Counted from the first letter of the stretch, positions 8,381 through 16,991 are shown. The stretch: 64,000 nt of DNA from Glycomyces niveus (GCF_017592475.1 NZ_JAGFNP010000003.1:372001-436000); one strand, 5' to 3'. The notes: generated by a model from the sequence alone, not told the origin. Numbers and translations are program-made.

Positions 8381-9640
8381 ATGCCCCGCTTCGACCGGTC
8401 GCACACCGACGACCTCGCCGCGTACATCAAAGCCAGCCCCACCCCGTACCACGCGTGCGCCGAGGCGGGCCGCAGGCTCGAGGCGGCCGGGTTCGAACGA
8501 CTGGACGAGACCGGCGAATGGCAGCTGGAAGTGGGCGGCTACTACACCGTGCGCGACGGCTCGATCATCGCGTGGCGCGTGAACGACCCCGACATCGACG
8601 GCTTCCGAATCTTCGGCGCCCACACTGACACCCCCGCCTTCAAGGTCAAGCCCCGCCCCGACACCGGCAGCGCCGGCTGGAAGCAGATCGCCGTCGAGGT
8701 CTACGGCGGCGTGCCCCACCAGACCTGGCTCGACCGCGACCTCTCCGTCGCCGGGCGCCTCGTCATGCGCGACGGCCGCGAAGTCCTCGTCCACGTCGAC
8801 CGCCCGCTCCTGCGGGTGCCGCGCCTCGCCATCCACCTCGACCGGGGCGTGAACGAGGGCCAGAAGCTCAACGCCCAATCGCAGCTCACCCCCATCTGGG
8901 GCCTCGGGCAGCCCCGCGACGGCGAGTTCCTCGAGTTCATCGCCGCCGAAGCCGGAGTGGACGCGAACGACGTCTTCGGCCACGACCTCTTCACCGTCGC
9001 GCTCGACGAACCCGCCTACCTCGGCAAGGACGAGGAGCTGTTCGCGGCCTGGCGGCTCGACAACCTCACCAGCACGCACGCCGGGATCGCGGCCCTCATC
9101 GCCGCCGAGGACACCGGCGCGAACGTCCCGGTCCTCGCCTCGTTCAATTACGAGGAGGTCGGCTCCATGACCTACTCGGGCGCGCAGAGCCCGTTCCTGG
9201 AAACCGTGCTCCGCCGGCTCCTGGCCGACGACTTCGAGGCTTACGCCCGCACGATCGCCGCCAGCGCCATGATGTCCTCCGACACCGGCAACGCGGTGCA
9301 CCCGAACTACCCCGAGAAGCACGAGCCGGGCCACCGGCCGATCCCCGGCGGCGGTCCGATGATCAAGGTGAGCGCGAACCAGCGGTATGCGAGCGGCGCG
9401 GAGGAGCAGGCGCTGTTCCGGCGCTCGGCCGAGAAGGCCGGGATTCCGTGGCAGACGTACGTGAACCGCAACGACATCCCGGGCGGGACGACGATCGGCC
9501 CGATCTCGGGCACGCAGCTGGGCATCCTGACCGTGGACGTGGGCTTGCCGATCCTGTCGATGCACTCGGCGCGTGAGCTGTGCGGGGCCGAGGACCCGGG
9601 TCTGCTCGCGGATCTGGCGCTGGGGCTGTTCACCCACTAG
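8381..9640 (+). CDS. M18-family aminopeptidase
   Basis: A 419-residue cytosolic zinc aminopeptidase of the aspartyl-aminopeptidase/ApeB family. Visible metal and active-site regions are GAHTDTPAFKVKP, LDNLTSTHAG, NYEEVGSMTYSGAQS (catalytic Glu pair) and the terminal VGLPILSMHSARE. An AAGGAG ribosome site precedes ATG 8381. The family removes N-terminal, often acidic, residues from peptides. It divides folP2 from the FtsK module, a position that in M. tuberculosis holds gpgS. Confidence 0.93.
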   Translation: MPRFDRSHTDDLAAYIKASPTPYHACAEAGRRLEAAGFERLDETGEWQLEVGGYYTVRDGSIIAWRVNDPDIDGFRIFGAHTDTPAFKVKPRPDTGSAGWKQIAVEVYGGVPHQTWLDRDLSVAGRLVMRDGREVLVHVDRPLLRVPRLAIHLDRGVNEGQKLNAQSQLTPIWGLGQPRDGEFLEFIAAEAGVDANDVFGHDLFTVALDEPAYLGKDEELFAAWRLDNLTSTHAGIAALIAAEDTGANVPVLASFNYEEVGSMTYSGAQSPFLETVLRRLLADDFEAYARTIAASAMMSSDTGNAVHPNYPEKHEPGHRPIPGGGPMIKVSANQRYASGAEEQALFRRSAEKAGIPWQTYVNRNDIPGGTTIGPISGTQLGILTVDVGLPILSMHSARELCGAEDPGLLADLALGLFTH

Positions 9641-9690
9641 AACACGCCTCCCCGGTATGGTGAGACCGTTGCTACACCCCGGGAGGCGCT

Positions 9691-12243
9691 TTGACTTGGC
9701 GGACCGAATTGGAGCGGGCGGCCGCGCGTCTGCGCGACGCCGCCGGCGCCGCCGACCAGGCCGAGGATCTGCTTCGGCAGGATGCTTCGCGTTTGGCCGC
9801 AACGGGAGTCGAGGCGCGGCGCGCAGAGCTCGCAGAGCGGCTGCGCGGGGTCGCCGCGACCGCGGCGACGGGCTGGCTCGGGGACGAGCTGGCCGCGATC
9901 GCGCCGGGCACGCCGTTGTGGACGGACGCGCCGTCCACTGAGGCGGTGCGGATCGGCACGGCCGAGATCGACGACGCGCCCGCGTTCCCGGCGCTCGCCG
10001 GGCTGCTCGGCAAGGGCCACTTGGTGTGCGACGGGGACGCCGCCGACCCGCGCGTGGCCGGCATGCTGCAGTCGCTGCTGCTGCGGAACGTCGCCGCGCA
10101 CCCGAACCTCGAGTTGAGCCTGGTCGACGGCGTGACCCTCGGGCAGGTGTTCGCGCCCGCCACGGCGCTCGTGGACGCGGGGATCGCCGGTCCGGTGGCC
10201 ACGGACCACCTCGCGCTCGCGCGGGTCCTCACGGCCGCGGAGAAGCGGCTCACGGAGCTGCGCGACATCGCCGCGCGGGGCCAGTCGATCGCGGACCGGC
10301 CGTTCCATCTGATCGTGATCGCGGGGCTGCCGCCCGAGGTGGGCAATTCGGTCCGGGAGCGGCTGGCGGCGCTCGCGCATGCGGGGCCTTCGGCGCGTTG
10401 CCATCTGGTGCTGTGCGGGTGGCGGCAGTTGCCGCATCGGGAGGCGCTGCCCGCGATCGAGCACGCGACGTACTTGTCCTGCAAGGAGAGCGGTGTGCGG
10501 TTGGGGAGCCTGCCGCTGCCGGTGCGGTTGGACGCGGCGCCGTCGCCGGCGCTGACTCGCGCGGTGTACGGGTCGCGGGCGCAGCAGCGCAAGGAGGCCG
10601 GGGAGCTCAGTGTGGGCGATCTGGTGCCGGAGGTGCTGTGGTCGGCTTCGAGCAGGGACGGCTTGTCGACGGTGATCGGCCGGGACCAGGCGGGGTCGTC
10701 GACGGGCGGGGATGTGGAGGTCGCGTTCGACGACGCGACGCCGCACTGGCTCATCGGCGGTCGCACCGGCGGCGGCAAGACGGTGTTCCTGCTGGACGTG
10801 CTGTACGGGCTCGCGACGCGGTACTCCCCCGCCGAGCTGGAGCTGTACCTGCTGGACTTCAAGGAGGGCGTCTCGTTCACCGAGTTCACGCCCTCGCATC
10901 TGGACCCGTCGTGGATTCCGCATGTGCGGGCGGTCGGGGTCGAGTCCGACCGCGAGTACGGGGTGGCGGTGCTGGGGGCGCTGCGGGCGGAGTTGTCGCG
11001 GCGCGCGGGGCTGATGAAGCGCGCGGGGGCGACGCGGCTGGCGCGGCTGCGGGAGCTGCGGCCGGATCTGCCGCTGCCGCGGATCGTGGCGGTGGTGGAC
11101 GAGTTCCACGTGCTGTTCGCCGGGAACGACCGGCTCGCCGGTGAAGCGGTGGCGCACTTGGAGGAGTTGGCGCGCAAGGGCCGCTCGTACGGGGTGCACC
11201 TGGTGCTGGCGTCGCAGACGATCTCGGGGATCGAGGCGCTGTACTCGAAGAAGGACTCGATTTTCGGGCAGTTCCCGCTGCGGGTGGCGCTGCCGGGCGC
11301 GAAGCACCTGCTGGACGAGGGCAATGACGCGGCGGACGGGATCAGCGTCGGCCAGGCGGTGATCAACGACGCCGGAGGCATCAAGGGCCGCAACCGGACC
11401 TGCCGGTTCCCGGACGCGTCGAGCGCGGAGGAGCTGCTGACGGGGTTGCGGCGGCAGCTGTGGGAGCGGCGGGACTCGGACGTGGAGCCGGTGGTGTTCC
11501 GCGGGTTCGACGAGCAGCATCTGGAGGACGATCCGCGGTTCGCGGCGCTCGCGCCGACGCATGCGCCGGTGGCGCTGCTGGGGCGGGCGGTGGACGTGCA
11601 CATGTCGTCGGTGGGCTACCAGTTCGACCGCAGCCCGGGGCGGCACCTGGCGGTGCTGGGCACGTCGGCGGTGGCCGCGGACATGGTCGCGGCGGCCGCG
11701 ATTTCGCTTGGGCGCCAGCATGAGCCGGGGAGTGTCGCGTTCGAGGTCGTGGCGACGGCCGTGGGCGTCGAGGACACGGCGCGGCAGGTGCTGGCCGAGC
11801 TCGAGGCGGGCGGGCACGAGTGCCGGCAGCTCGCACCGGGGTCGATCCTGAGCGGGAAGCGCGGCGAGCCGACGTACCTGGTGTGGTTCGGCGCGGACGG
11901 CGCCGACGGGCAGCCCGCGGCGCTGCGGGACCTGCTGCTGCACGGCCCGGCCGAGGGCGTGCACGTGATCGGCTGGTGGCGGGGCGCGCGGCGGTTCCTG
12001 GACGACATCGGCGGCTCGGCGGGGCGCGAGCACTGCGCCGGGGTCGTGGCGCTCAACATCGCCGGGAACGACCTGGCGGCGATCACGGGCGGATACGAGC
12101 GCACCTGGGAGGCGCGCACGAACCGGTGCCTGGTGATCGACCGGCACGCGGGCACCGAGACGCTCGCGGTGCCGTACGTGCGGCCCGGCCGGCTCGACGG
12201 CCTGCCGGTCCAGGACATCCCCGGGAAGGTGGAGTCGCGATGA
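9691..12243 (+). CDS. FtsK/SpoIIIE-like ATPase without membrane segments
   Basis: An 850-residue RecA-fold motor protein. An N-terminal region (about 1-330) begins with an Ala/Arg-rich helical stretch. The FtsK domain follows, with Walker A GGRTGGGKT at residue 356 and Walker B AVVDEFH at 468-472. A second RecA-like segment near 652-665 has a degenerate P-loop (VLGTSAVAAD, no GK). No transmembrane helices or DNA-binding gamma domain are evident. The start is TTG 9691, supported by GGGAGG just upstream. The stop overlaps the next gene by ATGA. It resembles stand-alone FtsK-type and EccC-type ATPases, but no WXG100 genes are near. Its substrate, DNA or protein, is unknown. Confidence 0.85.
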   Translation: MTWRTELERAAARLRDAAGAADQAEDLLRQDASRLAATGVEARRAELAERLRGVAATAATGWLGDELAAIAPGTPLWTDAPSTEAVRIGTAEIDDAPAFPALAGLLGKGHLVCDGDAADPRVAGMLQSLLLRNVAAHPNLELSLVDGVTLGQVFAPATALVDAGIAGPVATDHLALARVLTAAEKRLTELRDIAARGQSIADRPFHLIVIAGLPPEVGNSVRERLAALAHAGPSARCHLVLCGWRQLPHREALPAIEHATYLSCKESGVRLGSLPLPVRLDAAPSPALTRAVYGSRAQQRKEAGELSVGDLVPEVLWSASSRDGLSTVIGRDQAGSSTGGDVEVAFDDATPHWLIGGRTGGGKTVFLLDVLYGLATRYSPAELELYLLDFKEGVSFTEFTPSHLDPSWIPHVRAVGVESDREYGVAVLGALRAELSRRAGLMKRAGATRLARLRELRPDLPLPRIVAVVDEFHVLFAGNDRLAGEAVAHLEELARKGRSYGVHLVLASQTISGIEALYSKKDSIFGQFPLRVALPGAKHLLDEGNDAADGISVGQAVINDAGGIKGRNRTCRFPDASSAEELLTGLRRQLWERRDSDVEPVVFRGFDEQHLEDDPRFAALAPTHAPVALLGRAVDVHMSSVGYQFDRSPGRHLAVLGTSAVAADMVAAAAISLGRQHEPGSVAFEVVATAVGVEDTARQVLAELEAGGHECRQLAPGSILSGKRGEPTYLVWFGADGADGQPAALRDLLLHGPAEGVHVIGWWRGARRFLDDIGGSAGREHCAGVVALNIAGNDLAAITGGYERTWEARTNRCLVIDRHAGTETLAVPYVRPGRLDGLPVQDIPGKVESR

Positions 12244-12908
12244 GCCTCAGCGCATACGAGGACCTGGTGCACGAGCTGGCGCGGCTCGACGCGGACACGA
12301 CCGCGAGCACCGCGCAGGCGACGCGGGCGCTGGAGCGACGCCGCGAGGCCCTGCGGGAGGTGCGGTCGGGGATCGACGAGGAGATGGTCGACCTCGCGCA
12401 GCTGTGCGCGCGGTTGCGGCACAGTACGCCGGACTTCACGGCGCGGCAAGTCGACGACACTGCGGGCGAGTTGCCTGGGCGGCAAGGCGAGCCCGATGCG
12501 GACCTCGTGCTGGAGCGGGCGAAGACGGCGCTGCGGGAGGCCGAGGCGGCCCGGACGGCGACGACGCGGGCCGCGCAGCGGCCGACGCTGCTGCCGAAGT
12601 CCCACCATGTGGTGCGGGAACTGCTGGTGTACGGCTCGTGCATGGTCGCGTGCCTCGCAGTGCAGTTCGTGTACCTGGCCGCGTCGGGCGGCGGGGGCGA
12701 GTCCGCGCTGTGGGTCGCGTTCCTGCTGCCGGTGATCGCCACGCTCGTCGGATATGTGCTGGTGGGGATGGCCAACCGGCCGCGCCTGCCCATGCTGGAC
12801 CGGACCGGCAAGCCCATCAAGGCGGTCGTCCCCCACAACCCGCGTCTGGGAGTGACCCTCGCGGTCTGCACAATGGCGCTGTTCGCCTATTTCGCGTTCT
12901 TCGCTTAG
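12240..12908 (+). CDS. Coiled-coil membrane protein, partner of the FtsK-like ATPase
   Basis: A 222-residue protein I do not recognise. Residues 1-120 are charged and helical (Ala/Arg/Glu-rich) and likely coiled coil. Three hydrophobic stretches follow: about 127-145 (LLVYGSCMVACLAVQFVYL), 155-175, and the extreme C-terminus (205-222). A short basic loop (MANRPRLPML) separates the last two. Start codon and preceding stop overlap (ATGA), which implies coupled synthesis and usually a physical partner. I infer that it anchors the soluble ATPase at the membrane. Confidence 0.75.
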   Translation: MSLSAYEDLVHELARLDADTTASTAQATRALERRREALREVRSGIDEEMVDLAQLCARLRHSTPDFTARQVDDTAGELPGRQGEPDADLVLERAKTALREAEAARTATTRAAQRPTLLPKSHHVVRELLVYGSCMVACLAVQFVYLAASGGGGESALWVAFLLPVIATLVGYVLVGMANRPRLPMLDRTGKPIKAVVPHNPRLGVTLAVCTMALFAYFAFFA

Positions 12909-12927
12909 AACCGCTTGGAGGAGCCCC

Positions 12928-13416
12928 GTGGGTAGCTTGCTTATGGAGTTCGCGCTGCCGCTGGTCGTCGCCGCCATCGGCGTGTGGATCGCCTTCGCGA
13001 TCGTCGTGTGGGCCACCGGCCGCGACTCGCTTCTGGACATCGCCCCGGCGGTGCCCCCGCTCGGCCTCGGCGAGGGCGAGCCGGTCACCGAGGCGGCGGT
13101 CGCCTCCGTCAGGTTCGACACCGGCATGCGCGGCTACCGCACCGACCAGGTGGACGCGGCGCTGAACCGGCTCGCGTGGGAGATCGGCCGCCGCGACGAG
13201 CTGCTCGCCGAGATGCGGACGCGGCTCGACGGGACCGCGGACACCGGGGAGCTGTTCTCCCCCGAGGAGGACGACGCGCTCCGGATCGCCAACGAGGGCA
13301 CGACGGGCGACCTCGGCACTGACGCTCTCGACAGCGCCGTCCCCGAGGGTGCCGCCTCCGACAGTGAGGCAGGGCGCGAGGAGCCTGGGGAGACGGCGAC
13401 GCGCAGCGAGGCGTGA
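12928..13416 (+). CDS. Membrane-anchored DivIVA-domain protein
   Basis: A 162-residue protein with one N-terminal transmembrane helix (LPLVVAAIGVWIAFAIVVW), a linker, then a short DivIVA motif (VRFDTGMRGYRTDQVDAALNRL) and an acidic, disordered tail. GTG 12928 follows a GGAGGAG ribosome site. The layout and position match Rv1209 of M. tuberculosis, which lies between folP2 and DUF3117. DivIVA domains bind curved membrane at poles and septa, so this gene suggests that the operon acts at the division site or pole; that is inference. Confidence 0.82.
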   Translation: MGSLLMEFALPLVVAAIGVWIAFAIVVWATGRDSLLDIAPAVPPLGLGEGEPVTEAAVASVRFDTGMRGYRTDQVDAALNRLAWEIGRRDELLAEMRTRLDGTADTGELFSPEEDDALRIANEGTTGDLGTDALDSAVPEGAASDSEAGREEPGETATRSEA

Positions 13417-13422
13417 TGGGAT

Positions 13423-13956
13423 ATGCCCATGCGTTATTGGCTGCTGGCGTTGAACGAAGACGAGTACACCGAGCAACAGGCCTACGAGGTCGAAGCGGTC
13501 GAGCCCTCAGCGCGCGCCGAGGGCACCGCGGACGGCGACGAGGTGGCCCTGGCCGGGCCGGAGGGCGTGTTCGCGCTCGGCGAGGTGAAGGGCGCGGCGA
13601 TCGTGTACCGCCGCCGCCTCGAAGCGCCCGCCAAGACGGTCGAGACCGAGCAGATCTACGGCTCCGCGAGCTCCGCCGAGGCCGACGCCGAGGAGGGCTG
13701 GACCGAGCTCAACCCGGAGGCGTGGGAGAACCTCGTCCGGGCCCTGCCGACCCCCGAGCGCCGCAGCGACTGGCTCGTGACCCTCTCGATGCCCATCGAG
13801 GCGGTCGACAAGGCCGAGGCCGTGCGCCAGTTCTGGTCGTACATCCGCTCGCTCGGCCCGAAGGAGCTGCCGACCTTCGTTTCGCCGTACGGAAGGGAAC
13901 TTGAGGGCACTTCGTTCCTTTTGGGCGTCGAGCACGAGCAGGACCCTGAGGAGTAA
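13423..13956 (+). CDS. Uncharacterised actinobacterial protein
   Basis: A 177-residue soluble acidic protein beginning MPMRYWLLALNEDE, 6 bases after the DivIVA-domain gene and therefore probably last in that operon. The opening resembles the first strand of EVE/PUA-like proteins, but the rest gives no clear match. It contains a central acidic linker and a C-terminal region with FWSYIRSLGPKELPTFV. An ATG two codons downstream (13429) is an equally plausible start. I assign no function. Confidence 0.6.
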   Translation: MPMRYWLLALNEDEYTEQQAYEVEAVEPSARAEGTADGDEVALAGPEGVFALGEVKGAAIVYRRRLEAPAKTVETEQIYGSASSAEADAEEGWTELNPEAWENLVRALPTPERRSDWLVTLSMPIEAVDKAEAVRQFWSYIRSLGPKELPTFVSPYGRELEGTSFLLGVEHEQDPEE

Positions 13957-13971
13957 GTGACTCAGGTCACA
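13956..13971. promoter_or_regulatory. Candidate Crp/GlxR-type site upstream of DUF3117
   Basis: GTGA-CTCAGG-TCAC, flanked by A on both sides, gives nine of ten matches to the Crp-family pattern TGTGA-N6-TCACA. It starts at the last base of the preceding stop codon, about 170 bases before the DUF3117 ATG, in an unusually AT-rich gap. The match is by eye only. Confidence 0.4.
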
Positions 13972-14140
13972 CTCCGTTAAGAAAAATCACGCAAGTCGCA
14001 AAAGGCACTTTTCAGCTGATTTCTACGCAACTTTGTCACATACTCGGAGGGGCGAGTTGGCCGTCGGCCTGCTCATCAGGGAAACTTGATCTAGCAACGT
14101 CGAGTCGCAACCTGCGGCCTTGGATCGAGGGGAGACCAAA

Positions 14141-14308
14141 ATGGCGGCCATGAAGCCGCGGACCGGTGACGGACCGCTTGAAGTCGCACAAGAGGGCCGG
14201 GGCATCATCCTGCGGATGCCACTCGAAGGCGGCGGTCGGCTGGTCGTGGAGATGAGCCCCGAGGAAGCCCAAACCCTGCAGAAGGAGCTCGAAGGAGCCC
14301 TCGAGTAA
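14141..14308 (+). CDS. DUF3117 family protein
   Basis: A 55-residue protein with the nearly invariant actinobacterial DUF3117 sequence: MAAMKPRTGDGPLEV, EGRGIILRMPLEGGG and a C-terminal helix ending LEGALE. ATG 14141 is preceded by GAGGGGAG and gives exactly the usual family length. The homologue Rv1211 occupies the same neighbourhood in M. tuberculosis. Its function is unknown. The gene has its own long AT-rich upstream region with a Crp-like palindrome and its own terminator, so it is probably expressed alone. Confidence 0.93.
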   Translation: MAAMKPRTGDGPLEVAQEGRGIILRMPLEGGGRLVVEMSPEEAQTLQKELEGALE

Positions 14309-14359
14309 TCGAGACTCCCAACCACCCCCGGCGACCGACCCCACCGCCAAACGGTCTGC

Positions 14360-14396
14360 GAGCCCGCCTCGAACGCTCTCGGGGCGGGCTCTTCCC
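14360..14396 (+). terminator. Terminator after DUF3117
   Basis: Perfect 9-bp stem GAGCCCGCC / GGCGGGCTC (14360-14368 with 14383-14391), followed by TTCCC. Confidence 0.7.
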
Positions 14397-14500
14397 GTGC
14401 GCTCCGCACGCCACCGCGCGGCATCCGGACGGACCATCCGTCATCGGGCGGAATGCCGGGGCAGGTGAACGAGCGGCATATCCGGCATAGACTTTCAGTC

Positions 14501-15994
14501 ATGACTTCCGGCACCCAGCCGCCCCAGGCAGATCCGGGCAATCCGCACCACCCCGAGGCAAACGCGAGCCCGCCGCACGAGACCGCGCCGCGACCCGACA
14601 TGCAGCCCCCGGTGCCGGCAGCACCGGCCGCGCCCGCCTCCGCGCAGGACTCGGCCGCGCCGCAAACCGCTTACCCGGCCGCGCAGGATCCGGCCGCTTC
14701 GCAAGCCGCCTACCCTCAGGACCCGGCGTCCGCGTACGGGACCGCGCCCGAGATGCAGCCGCCCGCGCCGAACCCGGAGTACCGCCCCGCGTACGCCGCC
14801 CCGCAGGCGAACCAGTCCGCGTGGTGGAACCCCGCCGCCGCGTCCGACCCGTGGCGCGACCCCGGCAGCCGCGCCGTCATCGAGACCCGGCCGGTCCCCC
14901 ACTCGCCCGCACCCGAACCGCTCCCGGCCCGCACACCGCGCACCAGGCCCGCGCTGGGCCTCGTCATCGCCGTCTCCGCCGTCACCGCGCTCATCGCCGG
15001 CATCCTCGGCGCGGCCATCGGCATCTGGGCCACCCGCTCCGACTCCGGCGACGGCAGCTTCCTCGGCGCCGAACCGCAGGTCGAACGCGACGTCGACTCC
15101 GTCGCCGGCGTCGTCGAGCAGATCATGCCCTCCGTCGTCACGGTGCTCACCGCCGACGGCGGCAACGGCTCGGGCTTCATCGTCTCCGACGACGGCTACG
15201 TCCTCACCAACCACCACGTGGTCGTCGGCGGCGGCACCGAGGCCGCCGAGACCCTCCAGGTGCTCTTCAGCGACGGCAACGTCACCACCGCCGAAGTCAT
15301 CGGCTCCGACCCCGACTCCGACGTCGCCGTGCTCCGCATCGAAGGCGACGAGCACCCCGCGATGGTCCTCGCCGACTCCGACCAGGTCGCCGTCGGCGAC
15401 CCCGTGCTCGCCGTCGGCGCGCCCCTCGGGCTCTCCTCCACCGTCACCGAAGGCATCGTCTCCGCGATCGACCGGCCGGTCCTCACCGAGAACAACAACG
15501 GCGAGGTCGAGTCCGTGATGGCCGCGATCCAGACCGACGCCGCCATCAACCCCGGCAACTCCGGCGGGCCGCTCACCGACATCGCCGGCCAGGTCATCGG
15601 CATCAACACCGCCATCGCCTCCACCGCCGCCGAAGGCGAGGCCGGCAACATCGGCATCGGCTTCGCCATCCCGATCAACCAGGCCAAGCGCATCGCCGAC
15701 GAGATCATCGCGACCGGCACCGCCAGCCACACCGTGCTCGGCGCCGAGCTCGGAGAATCCGATTTGGGGATCGGGGTGACCCTCAGCAAGGTCCTCGAAG
15801 GCTCCCCCGCCGCCGACGCCGGACTCAAGGACGGCGACGTCCTGACCAGCTTCAACGGCAACATGGTGGCCGAGAACACCGAACTGATCGCCCTCATCCG
15901 CAAGCTCGCGCCGGGCACCGTTGTGACCGTCGTCTACGAGCGGAATGGCGAGGAGCACAGTGCGCAGGTCACGCTGGAAGCGGCCACCGACTGA
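14501..15994 (+). CDS. htrA: HtrA-like membrane-anchored serine protease with PDZ domain
   Basis: A 497-residue envelope quality-control protease. A long cytoplasmic Pro/Ala/Gln-rich region (1-148) leads to one transmembrane helix (about 150-176, LVIAVSAVTALIAG). The trypsin-like domain follows, with His in TNHHVV (about 237), Asp in DSDVAVL (about 273) and Ser in GNSGGPL (about 353). A PDZ domain covers about 405-495 (VLEGSPAADAGLKDGDVL). It leads into tatB, as in M. tuberculosis Rv1223-Rv1224. The sigE-rseA genes that lie upstream there are missing here. Confidence 0.92.
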   Translation: MTSGTQPPQADPGNPHHPEANASPPHETAPRPDMQPPVPAAPAAPASAQDSAAPQTAYPAAQDPAASQAAYPQDPASAYGTAPEMQPPAPNPEYRPAYAAPQANQSAWWNPAAASDPWRDPGSRAVIETRPVPHSPAPEPLPARTPRTRPALGLVIAVSAVTALIAGILGAAIGIWATRSDSGDGSFLGAEPQVERDVDSVAGVVEQIMPSVVTVLTADGGNGSGFIVSDDGYVLTNHHVVVGGGTEAAETLQVLFSDGNVTTAEVIGSDPDSDVAVLRIEGDEHPAMVLADSDQVAVGDPVLAVGAPLGLSSTVTEGIVSAIDRPVLTENNNGEVESVMAAIQTDAAINPGNSGGPLTDIAGQVIGINTAIASTAAEGEAGNIGIGFAIPINQAKRIADEIIATGTASHTVLGAELGESDLGIGVTLSKVLEGSPAADAGLKDGDVLTSFNGNMVAENTELIALIRKLAPGTVVTVVYERNGEEHSAQVTLEAATD

Positions 15995-16065
15995 CGTGGG
16001 AGTACTCTAGGCGGAGGTTTCTCAGGTATCAGCAGGTACAACAGTCGGGCAGTAGGAGGATCAGC

Positions 16066-16551
16066 GTGTTCGGAGGCTTTGGCGGAACCGAGTTCCTGGT
16101 CATCATCCTCATCGCCATCTTCCTGTGGGGTCCCGACAAGCTGCCCAAGGCGCTGGCGAACCTCCGCCGGTTCATCTCGAAGGCCCGCAACATGGCGTCG
16201 AACGCCGCCGCGGACCTCAGCCGCGAGATCGGCACCGACATCCGGCCCGAGGACCTGAACCCCAAGACCTTCGTCCGCAAGCACATCCTGACCGAAGAGG
16301 ACCAGGAGATGCTGACGAGCCCCCTCAAGTCCACGATGCGCGACCTCCAGGACGGCACCAGGCCGCTCAAGGAGGGCCTGACGGACGCCACGCGCGACAT
16401 CGAGAGCACCCGCCGCGAGGTCAACCGCGGCAGCCTCACCCGCAAGACCCACGGCACCAACGGTTCCGCGGTCAACGGGTCCGACGCCGCGGCCGAGCCG
16501 GCCGCCGAGCCCGCGCGCGACCGCGCCGCCAGCTTCGACGACGTGACCTGA
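16066..16551 (+). CDS. tatB: Sec-independent translocase subunit TatB
   Basis: A 161-residue Tat export component. The N-terminus MFGGFGGTEFLVIILIAIFL is the single membrane helix, followed by the GP hinge (WGPDKLPKAL), an amphipathic helix and a long charged, disordered tail typical of actinobacterial TatB. The start is GTG 16066 with AGGAGGA five bases upstream. It follows htrA by 71 bases. TatB works with TatC in recognising twin-arginine substrates; a candidate Tat lipoprotein is encoded at 31027-32532. Confidence 0.93.
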   Translation: MFGGFGGTEFLVIILIAIFLWGPDKLPKALANLRRFISKARNMASNAAADLSREIGTDIRPEDLNPKTFVRKHILTEEDQEMLTSPLKSTMRDLQDGTRPLKEGLTDATRDIESTRREVNRGSLTRKTHGTNGSAVNGSDAAAEPAAEPARDRAASFDDVT

Positions 16552-16591
16552 GCCGGTAGCGCCTGTCGGTCCCCCGTGCGACACTGCGGGG

Positions 16592-16948
16592 ATGATCGGC
16601 ACATGGCACGGCCTCATCATCGACTGCCCCGACCCGCACGCGCTCTCCGCGTTCTACCGGCAGGTCCTGGGCATGGTCGAAGTCCAGAACGACGGCGACT
16701 GGGTGGTCATCGGCACCGCCCCCGACCAGCCCGGGATCGCCTTCCAGCAGGCCGAGGTGTACACGCCCTCGACCTGGCCCGACCCTTCGATCCCGCAGCA
16801 GATGCACCTCGACATCAAGGTCGGCTCGCTCGACGAGGGCGAGCAGCAGGTGCTCGAGCTCGGGGCGCGGCGGCTGGAGGGCGGCGGCGAGACCTTCCGG
16901 GTCTACGCCGACCCGGCCGGGCACCCGTTCTGCCTCGTCACCATGTGA
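16592..16948 (+). CDS. VOC-superfamily (glyoxalase-like) protein
   Basis: A 118-residue single-domain VOC protein. It has the first betaalphabeta unit (GLIIDCPDPHALSAFYRQVLGM) and the usual ending ADPAGHPFCLV. Such proteins bind a metal or small ligand and include glyoxalases and antibiotic-resistance proteins; no specific reaction can be assigned. It is closely similar in its ending to the truncated copy at 61944-62159 (YADPAGHPFCLV in both). Confidence 0.85.
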   Translation: MIGTWHGLIIDCPDPHALSAFYRQVLGMVEVQNDGDWVVIGTAPDQPGIAFQQAEVYTPSTWPDPSIPQQMHLDIKVGSLDEGEQQVLELGARRLEGGGETFRVYADPAGHPFCLVTM

Positions 16949-16965
16949 ACCGCTGAAACGACGAA

Positions 16966-16991
16966 GCGGCGCGGGCCGGAGCCCGCGCCGC
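16966..16991 (-). terminator. Terminator between VOC gene and DUF4190 gene
   Basis: Perfect 11-bp GC stem (16966-16976 with 16981-16991) with loop CGGA, between two convergent genes. The minus-strand tail (TTCGTCGTTTC) is the more U-rich, but it could serve both. Confidence 0.65.

Noticed and set aside
9637..12147. Very long antisense frame (836 codons) opposite the FtsK-like gene
   Set aside because: Composition is Arg/Pro/His-rich, as expected for the mirror of a GC-rich gene. The plus-strand frame has motifs, a ribosome site and coupling to its neighbour.
9691..12908. Type VII secretion (ESX) locus
   Set aside because: No WXG100, EccB, EccD or mycosin genes are near, and the ATPase has no membrane helices.
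9691..12908. Conjugative or phage-defence element
   Set aside because: No relaxase, integrase, att repeats or nuclease; flanks are conserved housekeeping genes.
14821..16065. Long frame in front of tatB suggesting a bigger TatB
   Set aside because: It is the +2 shadow of htrA; the TatB start is set by AGGAGGA and GTG 16066.
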